Positions 1 to 5,320 of a DNA stretch of 8,594 nt are shown here, in pieces. The stretch is taken from the NCBI GenBank assembly GCA_024279045.1, contig JAJRRZ010000118.1:1-8594 (forward strand), in the 5' to 3' direction. Made by a program: the position numbers and the translations under genes. Each line of letters starts with the position of its first letter. Within the stretch, counting starts at the first letter, position 1. The stretch is from Alphaproteobacteria bacterium. Its GTDB lineage: Bacteria; Pseudomonadota; Alphaproteobacteria; Rhizobiales; Aestuariivirgaceae. Below the pieces are notes generated by a model that worked only from the letters and a program-made list of their open reading frames with translations, had not been told where the DNA came from and did not search any database.

Positions 1-53
1 AGGGGCTGAATGCGTGCCCACTGCCCATCGGAAAGCCAAAACAATTCAGACAT
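1..53 (-). CDS. IS5-family (IS427/IS1031-like) transposase, N-terminal fragment
   Basis: Seventeen codons are visible before the window edge, reading MSELFWLSDGQWARIQP. Many IS427/IS1031-type transposases open with a closely similar M-S-x-x-F-W-L-S-D-x-Q-x-A-R-I sequence. A purine-rich AGGGGG ribosome-binding sequence (minus strand, 66-61) lies 7 bases before the ATG and supports this start. The catalytic DDE residues would lie outside the window, so it cannot be judged whether the transposase is complete. It lies in the same orientation as the methyltransferase gene it interrupts. The call comes from recognising a short motif and not from a full domain. Confidence 0.7.
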   Translation of the reverse strand, partial: MSELFWLSDGQWARIQP

Positions 54-137
54 TTGCCATCCCCCTGTCAGACGAATCGACAGACAGAGGGAATCACAAT
101 CAAATCCTTCCCACCAGATTTTTATTGAGACCAGACC
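1..137 (-). mobile_element. End of an IS5-family insertion sequence (partial)
   Basis: On the minus strand the homology to the methyltransferase stops at about 138-141. What follows is a short non-coding leader and then a start codon opening an IS5-like transposase. The putative terminus reads GGTCTGGTCTCAATAAAAAT inward from about 137. A CTAG tetramer at 138-141 fits the YTAR/TA-type target duplications usual for IS5-family elements, but the other end lies outside the window, so neither the inverted repeat nor the duplication can be confirmed. The family assignment rests on the transposase N-terminus. The exact boundary is uncertain by a few bases. Confidence 0.72.
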
Positions 138-1077
138 CTAGCGGCACTCCGCTCGTCGTTTTGTATACAATGGTTGCGATGTGGTTCTCCTCCCCAAACA
201 CCTCATCCATCAGCGCGCGCACGCGATGCACGTTTTCGTCGCCGATCTGCACGAAGATGGAGCCGCTTTCGGTGAGCAGGTCGCGCATGACGGTGAGGCG
301 GTCGCGCAGATAGGTGAGGTAGGAGTGTATCCCGTCCTTCCAGGTATCGCGAAAGGCCTTCACCTGTTCCGGCTCGCGGGTGATGTGCTCCAGCTTGCCG
401 TCCTTCACGTCGCGCGAGCGCGTGCTCACCTGCCAGTTGGAGTTGAACTTTATGCCATAGGGCGGATCGAAATAGATGCACTGCACCTTGCCGCGCAGGC
501 CCTCGCGCTCGGCCAGGGAGGCCATCACCTGCAGGCTGTCGCCGAGGATCATGCGGTTCGACCAGTGCTGGTCGTGCTGGTAGAACTCGGTTTTCTTCTC
601 CAGGTCATCCAGCCCGTTGAAGTCGGCGAAGAGGTCGGGCACATCGTCCTCGCGCCGGTCGTCGGAATAACGCTTCAGGGACTCGATGATGTATTTGGGG
701 TGGATTTTCTCCTGCACGTAGATGGGCGGGGTGGGCACCACGAGGTCTGACCAGTCCTGCTCGTCCTTGCCGCGCCACACCAGTTCGGCATCGCCGATTT
801 CCAGCTTGCCGGTTTCTTGCAGCTCCTCCAGTTGCTCTGTGGTCAGGCGCAACGTCGCACCCTTCCAGATGATTTGCGGGTCGAGGTCTTCGTTGCGCTC
901 GCGGCGCTCGCCCTCTGCCAGCGGGCGGGCGCGGGCATAGCGCGCCGGCGGCGTGGGCGCCTGCTCCTCCATGCGCTGATGCAGCGACTGCAACTCCGCG
1001 GTGGGGATGTTTTTGCGCTGCGCCTCGTCATGAGTGAGCGCTTCCACCTGTTTCGGCTTCCTCGGCTTGCGCGGCAT
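100..1077 (-). pseudogene. Type III-like site-specific DNA-methyltransferase (Mod), truncated by IS insertion
   Basis: This is the N-terminal third of a beta-class N6-adenine methyltransferase, the modification partner of the upstream Res gene. The start at 1077 (MPRKPRKPK) is chosen because GGAGGGGAG lies 8 bases before it and because homologues begin with a similar basic Pro/Lys stretch; upstream in-frame codons overlap the end of res. Visible landmarks are a family-typical QEKIHPK segment near residue 123, EFYQHDQHWSNRMILGDS near 164-181, the catalytic DPPY at 204-207, and an FVQIGDENVHRVR stretch near 275-287. About 313 residues are native. The last 12 (GSGLNKNLVGRI) are encoded by the IS end, followed by TGA. 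Family members are usually around 900 residues or more. In the beta class the target-recognition domain and the AdoMet-binding FxGxG motif follow DPPY, so both are lost here and the product should be catalytically inactive. Residues 67-104 hold two similar D-x-x-[IL]-[VI]-W-[KR]-G units, possibly a small internal duplication or a family variant. Confidence 0.88.
138..141. repeat. Candidate IS target-site duplication (CTAG)
   Basis: CTAG sits exactly where Mod-like sequence (ending Lys-Thr-Thr-Ser-Gly-Val-Pro-Leu) gives way to IS sequence. IS5-family elements commonly duplicate TA or YTAR on insertion, and CTAG fits YTAR. Only one copy can be seen because the second junction is outside the window. 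This is a proposal, not a demonstrated duplication. Confidence 0.4.
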
Positions 1078-1145
1078 TGTCGTGGCTCCCCTCCGGAAAC
1101 ATCCTGTTCGATGACGAATTGCCGGCACGCAGCATGCCAGCCACG

Positions 1146-4100
1146 TCAATTCTCCGTAACCTGTTGTATCAGTTCGGCGAACTCTTTTTCCATGTCGAAG
1201 ACATCGGTGAACTCGGCAAATTCCCAGCGCCCGAAGGAGCCGAGATTGTTCACGCCGGGGATCCACCGGCTCCTCATGGTGTTGGCCTTGTCCTTGGCGT
1301 TCTCGCCGCGATAGCCCTTCACCTCCACGATGAGGTTGAGCGGATCGTCCGGGCCGCGGCCATCATCCACGCGAACGATGAAATCGGGCAGATACATCCG
1401 TGGCACGCTGCCATCACGCCAGGGCACTTCCAGCCCCAGCCCCTGGTTTTTCACGTAGGAAATGACCTGTGGATGCGCCTCCGCGGCGCGAGCGAATTCG
1501 CCTTCCCAGCCGCCGTCCAACACCACGCAGTTCACATGGCACTTGTCCGGCGAGGTGTCGTAAACCTGCTTGACGGTGTGGAAGTTGACATGGGCGGTGG
1601 AGCCGGCGGGATTGTAGGGATCCAGCACGGCCATGACATGCTCGCTGCCGCTGGTCTGTTCGATGGCCTGCATGATGCGCTCCGCGGCCCGGTTGGCGAT
1701 GGGCAGGTATTCCAGCATCCACGAGCCGGTGTCGCCCTTGCACACGAGATAGCCTTCATCCAGCCATTTGCGCACGATGCTCTTCAACGGGCCGAACAGA
1801 TGCAGCTTCGGCTCGCCGCTTTCATCGCGAAAATGCTGGTAGAGAATGTGCTTGGCAAGGTCATAGGCAATGGTGCTGGGGCGCTTGGCCCGGGCCTCGG
1901 CCACCGTGAGGGTTACGCCCTCGCCGGCAATGCCCTCCAGCAGGGTTTTGGTGGGGCCAACGTCCTGCGGGGTGATGACAAGGCGATGATCATCATTGAA
2001 GTCAGCGCGCAGGCTTTCTTCCGGCAGTTCCACGCGGTAGCCGGTAACGCGCGGGAAGGTGATTTCCAGCCGCGCGCGCTCGCGCGCCGCATGCACGCGG
2101 ATGGTCTTCTTCGGCGGTTTCGGCGGAGCCACCTGGGGCTTGGCCGTGAAATCGAAGGGAATGCCGAGAATGTCGCAGTATTCGACGTTGAACAGCCCAT
2201 TGTCGTTCAGGTCATAGGAATAGCGCCGCAGGCCGCGGCCCACCACCTGCTCGCACAGCAGTTGCGTGCCGAAGGCGCGCACGCCGAGAATGTGGGTAAC
2301 CGTGTTGGTATCCCAGCCCTCGGTGAGCATGGAGACGGAGACGACACAGCGTATCTGCTCGCCCAGGCGGCCTTTCTTGCCCACAGTGTTCATCACCTCG
2401 CGCAGCAGTTCGGCGTCCGAGATATCCTCTTTCACCGCTCCGGCACCCTCGCGCTCGGCCAGCTCGCGTTTGAACAGCTCGATCTCGGCCTGGGCCATCT
2501 TGCGGAAGTTGGCGTCAAGCTCGCCGGATTCGATCTGCTGACTGTCGATGAGCAACGTATTGGGGCGCGGCAGGGGGTTGCGGTGCTCATCAAAGTTGCT
2601 GAACAGCTTCAGGTGGGCGGCATGTTGGAAGACCTCGTCGCCATCTTCGTTTGGCCGCGTCCAGCCGGAGATCCATTCGTATACAAGGCGTGATGTGGAG
2701 GTGTTGTTGCACACCACGATGAAGACGGGCGGCACCTCGATTCCGGCTTTCTTCCACGCTTCGAAGGTGCCCTCGTAGTGCTTGTAGAGGGCATGCAGGG
2801 CTGTCTGCAATTTCTCGGGCAGGGCAAGCGGATCGCCCGCCGTGCGGCCTTTTTTCGGCATGTCCTTGCCGATGTGTTCCCAGAGGTTGCGAAACACGGG
2901 CATGTCCGCGGTGGGGATATTGTCCGACACCGGCACGCGAGGCAGCTTGACGATGCCGCATTCGATGGCGTCCATCAGCGAAAAATCGCTCACCACCCAG
3001 GGGAACAGCGTTCCCTCGGCATAACCGGAGCCGCGCAGGAAAAAGGGTGTGGCGGACAGGTCATAGACAGCGCGCACCCCAAGCTGGCGCTTGACGGCCT
3101 CTATGCCATTGATCCAGACGCGGGCGGCTTCGTTGTCGCGCTCGGCCTCCTTCTTTTCATCACCTGTCAGCTTCGGGGCATCAGGCGTGGGCTTTTCGCG
3201 ATAGCAGTGGTGGGCCTCGTCGTTGATGACAACGATGTTCTTCAGCCCCATCAGCTCCCTGGCAACGCGGCTGACCATCTGGCCTTCGGTTTCTTTCGTG
3301 CGGATGTCATTGCCACGGCCCTGCAGCAGGTTGCGCCCCACCTTGCTGACTTCCATGGTCTCGCGCAACTGGAAGGCATGATAATTGGTGATGACAATCC
3401 TTGCCTTGGTAATGTCGGCCAGCATGTCCTGCGGCACCAGCTCGCGCGTCTTGTAGTAGTTTGCCGGGTCGCTGGGCAGCAGCACGCGCAGCCTGTCCTT
3501 GATGGTGATCCCTGGTGTGATGATGAGAAAGCCGCGGGTGAAAAGCTTGCTGTTGGGGGCGCGCACGGCATTGACCACTTGCCAGGCAATGAGCATGGCC
3601 ATCACCGTGGTCTTGCCCGCACCGGTGGCCATTTTCATGGCCAGGCGCAGCAGATCGGGGTTGGCTTCCCTGTTGGCGTCTTCGAGATGATTCCAGACGA
3701 TGCGCTCGAAGTTCGGTTTTTTGGCGTTGGGGTGGCTGCGGCGTTTCCAGGCAACTTCGGTGAGCCAGATGATGGTTTCCACGGCCTCGATCTGGCAGAA
3801 GAAAGGGCGAATGCCCTGAAAGTCATGCTCCCGCCAATAGCGCAGTAATCTGGCGGTAGTGGGCGTTACGCCCCAGTCATGGGGGTTGGGCAGCTCGCGC
3901 CAGGCTTTCACCCGCTTTCGGATCTCGTTGATGATGGGGATCGGGTTGTAGTCCTGATCCTCCGAGGAGATTGCATCACCGGCTGCCCGCAAATCCAGGC
4001 CAGCCTGATCTGGCTGCCTTTTTCTGGGCCTGGGGACTGGTGTGATGAGTTCACTTGGCCGCCTGCCAGGGATGGGAGGGCCGTCTGTCGGCTGGCCGCT

Positions 4101-4178
4101 CTCATCAAGAGGGTGATGGAACCTTGGCTCCTCATAGGGAGAATTGAGAATGGGATTTGAAAAGAATGAACTGCCCAT
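1146..4178 (-). CDS. Type III-like restriction endonuclease Res subunit (BPTD_3080-family SF2 helicase-nuclease)
   Basis: The product is an ATP-dependent DNA translocase fused to a nuclease, expected to cleave DNA lacking Mod-type methylation when complexed with its methylase. With the start at 4178 it has 1010 residues. The N-terminal NPILNSPYEEPRFHHPLDESG signature begins near residue 8. Helicase motifs follow in order: Walker A GAGKT 186-190, DEAH 320-323, SAT 375-377, the motif V-like LTEGWD 618-623, and motif VI QVVGRGLRR 644-652 with its arginine fingers. A C-terminal PD-(D/E)xK nuclease is visible as P931-D932, then E952-V-K954 within LIVEVKG. All key residues are present, so the gene looks intact and full length. 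ATG 4178 has a GGGGGTG sequence just upstream and matches where homologues begin; an in-frame ATG at 4265 would add 29 residues of unfamiliar sequence and has no ribosome-binding site. It lies 117 bp downstream of the HTH gene and 68 bp upstream of mod, consistent with one operon. Confidence 0.92.
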   Translation of the reverse strand: MGSSFFSNPILNSPYEEPRFHHPLDESGQPTDGPPIPGRRPSELITPVPRPRKRQPDQAGLDLRAAGDAISSEDQDYNPIPIINEIRKRVKAWRELPNPHDWGVTPTTARLLRYWREHDFQGIRPFFCQIEAVETIIWLTEVAWKRRSHPNAKKPNFERIVWNHLEDANREANPDLLRLAMKMATGAGKTTVMAMLIAWQVVNAVRAPNSKLFTRGFLIITPGITIKDRLRVLLPSDPANYYKTRELVPQDMLADITKARIVITNYHAFQLRETMEVSKVGRNLLQGRGNDIRTKETEGQMVSRVARELMGLKNIVVINDEAHHCYREKPTPDAPKLTGDEKKEAERDNEAARVWINGIEAVKRQLGVRAVYDLSATPFFLRGSGYAEGTLFPWVVSDFSLMDAIECGIVKLPRVPVSDNIPTADMPVFRNLWEHIGKDMPKKGRTAGDPLALPEKLQTALHALYKHYEGTFEAWKKAGIEVPPVFIVVCNNTSTSRLVYEWISGWTRPNEDGDEVFQHAAHLKLFSNFDEHRNPLPRPNTLLIDSQQIESGELDANFRKMAQAEIELFKRELAEREGAGAVKEDISDAELLREVMNTVGKKGRLGEQIRCVVSVSMLTEGWDTNTVTHILGVRAFGTQLLCEQVVGRGLRRYSYDLNDNGLFNVEYCDILGIPFDFTAKPQVAPPKPPKKTIRVHAARERARLEITFPRVTGYRVELPEESLRADFNDDHRLVITPQDVGPTKTLLEGIAGEGVTLTVAEARAKRPSTIAYDLAKHILYQHFRDESGEPKLHLFGPLKSIVRKWLDEGYLVCKGDTGSWMLEYLPIANRAAERIMQAIEQTSGSEHVMAVLDPYNPAGSTAHVNFHTVKQVYDTSPDKCHVNCVVLDGGWEGEFARAAEAHPQVISYVKNQGLGLEVPWRDGSVPRMYLPDFIVRVDDGRGPDDPLNLIVEVKGYRGENAKDKANTMRSRWIPGVNNLGSFGRWEFAEFTDVFDMEKEFAELIQQVTEN

Positions 4179-4295
4179 TGGCACCCCCGAAGCCGAATCT
4201 CCGGTTGCAGAATGAATGGATTGTCCGCCTGATGCAAGCCAGCCTGCTGATTGGTTTGTGTGCATGCGGTGAAAAGGGGTTGTCGGGAGGAAACA

Positions 4296-4532
4296 TCAGA
4301 ACTCCGACGTTGACTGGTGGGTGTTATCGCTGATCCAGGTGAGCAGGTCGGCTTGACGGTAGCGCACGCATCTGCCGATTTTCACGAATTTCGGGCCGCG
4401 GCCTTCCACGCGCATGCGCTGAAGCGTCTTGTGTGAGATGCGCAACAGCCAGGCGGCCTGTTGGGTGGTCAGCAGGGTTTCCACCTCGTGTTGCTGGCCG
4501 GCAGGGCTGGGGTCGCGAGCTTTCTTCTCCAT
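4296..4532 (-). CDS. Small excisionase/AlpA-like helix-turn-helix protein
   Basis: A 78-residue protein with one winged HTH of the excisionase/MerR-like HTH_17 type. The core, around residues 20-68, reads LLTTQQAAWLLRISHKTLQRM, followed by a G-R-G-P-K-F-V-K-I-G-x-x-V-R-Y wing and a C-terminal D-L-x-x-W-I helix, the standard layout of the family. The start is set by AAGGAG seven bases before ATG 4532; the region upstream is non-coding. Such proteins act as recombination directionality factors (Xis), as transcriptional activators of integrase genes (AlpA), or as small operon regulators. As the first gene of the restriction cassette and the gene nearest the tRNA, it could regulate the operon, help excise an element, or both. 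No integrase is visible beside it, so the role stays open. Confidence 0.85.
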   Translation of the reverse strand: MEKKARDPSPAGQQHEVETLLTTQQAAWLLRISHKTLQRMRVEGRGPKFVKIGRCVRYRQADLLTWISDNTHQSTSEF

Positions 4533-4567
4533 TGCATCGCTCCTTCCGCGGGCATGAGCGCGTTATC

Positions 4568-4590
4568 GCATGGCCGATGCTTGGCCATGC
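4568..4590. promoter_or_regulatory. Perfect inverted repeat upstream of the HTH gene (candidate operator)
   Basis: GCATGGCC (4568-4575) and GGCCATGC (4583-4590) form a perfect 8-bp inverted repeat with a 7-bp spacer, 36 bp upstream of the HTH start codon. The position suits autoregulation of the operon by a dimeric DNA-binding protein, possibly the HTH protein itself. The same GGCCATGC half-site recurs at 4660-4667. The function is inferred only from symmetry and position; a hairpin in the mRNA leader is an alternative. Confidence 0.4.
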
Positions 4591-4658
4591 GGGCGCGCGG
4601 CGCAATGGCGTGCGGGCAAGCGTGGGCAAGGATGATCCAGCCCTGACCGGATGATGTT

Positions 4659-4673
4659 GGGCCATGCTGGCCC
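4659..4673. promoter_or_regulatory. Second inverted repeat sharing the GGCCATGC half-site
   Basis: GGGCCA (4659-4664), TGC spacer, TGGCCC (4668-4673) is a perfect 6-bp inverted repeat about 130 bp upstream of the HTH gene. It contains GGCCATGC, as does the nearer repeat at 4568-4590. Iterated half-sites of this sort can be operator or accessory recombination sites. No function can be shown from sequence alone. Confidence 0.3.
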
Positions 4674-4715
4674 TTGCTGGCTGGTGGATCGGTTGGGGCA
4701 ACAAGGGCGATTCTG

Positions 4716-4737
4716 GTGGTATCTACGTGGTATCTAC
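4716..4737. repeat. Tandem 11-bp direct repeat GTGGTATCTAC x2
   Basis: Two perfect adjacent copies of GTGGTATCTAC occupy 4716-4726 and 4727-4737. The period is close to one helical turn, so a protein could contact both copies on the same DNA face. The array lies 44 bp beyond the 3' (CCA) end of tRNA-His and between it and the HTH gene. Tandem short repeats near tRNA attachment sites are typical arm-type binding sites for tyrosine recombinases or Xis proteins. That role is inferred from position only. Confidence 0.55.
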
Positions 4738-4781
4738 AGAAGATCCGGCGACCGAGGAGAATTCATAAGCTATTGAAAAGA

Positions 4782-4858
4782 TGGTACAGCTGGGTGGACT
4801 CGAACCACCGACCCCCAGATCCACAATCTGGTGCTCTAACCAACTGAGCTACAGCTGC
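4782..4858 (-). tRNA. tRNA-His (GUG anticodon), Caulobacter-type discriminator
   Basis: A full 77-nt cloverleaf folds on the minus strand. The acceptor arms are GCAGCTG and CAGCTGT, the D arm is GCTC/GAGC around AGTTGGTTA, and the anticodon stem CCAGA/TCTGG encloses loop TTGTGGA with anticodon GUG. The T arm is GGTGG/CCACC with TTCGAGT, and CCA is encoded. The first acceptor pair is G1-U72 and the discriminator is A73. Most bacterial histidine tRNAs pair an extra G-1 with C73. A subset of alphaproteobacteria instead has U72/A73, and in Caulobacter crescentus HisRS reads those bases together with the anticodon. Here the genomic base at -1 is still G, but it faces A73 and cannot form the usual pair. 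The gene stands alone, with its 3' end facing the restriction cassette. Confidence 0.96.
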
Positions 4859-4918
4859 CCATGTGCCGCTGCCTGAAGCCGGGGGCAACATGCCCCGCCC
4901 GAACGCGGCGAGGCGTAA

Positions 4919-4945
4919 ATTATGCGCCTGGGCCAAACTTTTCAA
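4919..4945 (-). promoter_or_regulatory. Candidate sigma-70-type promoter of tRNA-His
   Basis: On the minus strand TTGAAA (4945-4940) and CATAAT (4924-4919) are separated by 15 bp, about 60 bp upstream of the mature tRNA 5' end. The bases after the -10 are GC-rich (TTACGCCTCGCC), as often seen at growth-regulated stable-RNA promoters. The spacer is shorter than ideal, so this is a tentative call. A GGGGCA/TGCCCC hairpin (4882-4896) would lie in the 5' leader of the precursor. Confidence 0.35.
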
Positions 4946-5115
4946 GCCCGAACAGACAGCCACCACGCAAGCCGTACTTGCAGCAAGCGCATCAGCAAGG
5001 CGGAGCCTTCCCGCATATGCCACTCAAGCCTTGCCATTCTCCGAAGGCCCGAAAGCACAAGGGTTGCCGGCCAGCACATCGGAAAAATGAATTTGCCTTG
5101 CGAAACCGGCATGAC

Positions 5116-5177
5116 TTGGCGCGCCACTTGCATGCTATGCGGGCGTGGTGAGGGCTTTTCCATGTTTGGCGCGCTAC
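5116..5177. repeat. Spaced direct repeat TTGGCGCGCyAC upstream of the kinase
   Basis: TTGGCGCGCCAC (5116-5127) and TTGGCGCGCTAC (5166-5177) differ at one base and start exactly 50 bp apart, close to five helical turns. They sit about 145-205 bp before the kinase start codon. A pair of operator half-sites is possible, but chance similarity in GC-rich DNA cannot be excluded. Confidence 0.35.
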
Positions 5178-5320
5178 CTGTGCCAATACGAAGCAGCGAC
5201 ACAAAAAAGACGTGCACATTATGCTACAATGAGCATGATTTGCCACCGGGCTTGGTCTATGGCTGCATCTGCAGGTATTCTTGCGCTGGCTGGGGAGCCG
5301 CAGCGGTAACGGGAAAACAT

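Larger units (their letters stand above)
4533..4781. other. Non-coding gap between the HTH gene and tRNA-His (candidate element junction)
   Basis: These 249 bp contain no credible gene on either strand. They hold the two inverted repeats and the tandem 11-bp repeat listed separately, plus a T-rich TCTTTTC on the minus strand just after the tRNA CCA that could help end the tRNA transcript, although no strong hairpin precedes it. A boundary between host DNA and an integrated element would be expected at or inside the tRNA 3' part, but no second copy of tRNA 3' sequence was found in the window. Confidence 0.4.
4859..5320. other. Intergenic region between tRNA-His and the kinase gene
   Basis: This 462-bp stretch separates two divergent genes. 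Short reading frames exist on both strands, but none has a recognisable product, good ribosome-binding site or family-like composition, so no gene is called. It holds the candidate tRNA promoter, the leader hairpin at 4882-4896, and two near-identical TTGGCGCGCyAC sequences 50 bp apart. A TACAAT at 5225-5230 resembles a -10 element for the kinase, but no matching -35 is visible. No TTAA-N7-TTAA CtrA box was seen. Confidence 0.5.

Noticed and set aside
181..750. A 189-codon plus-strand frame opposite the mod fragment.
   Set aside because: It is antisense to the conserved DPPY region of Mod and has no recognisable domain.
1077..2693. A 538-codon plus-strand reading frame opposite the res gene.
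   Set aside because: It is antisense to a gene with every helicase and nuclease motif in order, its protein has no recognisable domain and is rich in His/Ala/Gly/Leu, as expected from the reverse complement of GC-rich coding DNA.
2778..3848. A 356-codon plus-strand reading frame opposite the res helicase region.
   Set aside because: It lies entirely antisense to the Walker A and DEAH part of res and has no family resemblance; best explained by GC-rich codon structure.
4178..4265. An upstream in-frame ATG (4265) for res, adding 29 residues.
   Set aside because: It lacks a ribosome-binding sequence and the added residues precede the usual family N-terminus, while ATG 4178 has GGGGGTG upstream and fits homologues.
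4882..4896. GGGGCA-ACA-TGCCCC hairpin as a terminator or riboswitch element.
   Set aside because: It has no U-tract on either side and lies in the expected 5' leader of the tRNA precursor; a short GC-rich hairpin alone does not support a regulatory call.
5229..5309. A 26-codon frame starting ATG AGC ATG and ending 11 bp before the kinase start, a possible leader peptide.
   Set aside because: It has no ribosome-binding site, no run of regulatory codons and no attenuator-like hairpin; chance is the simpler explanation.
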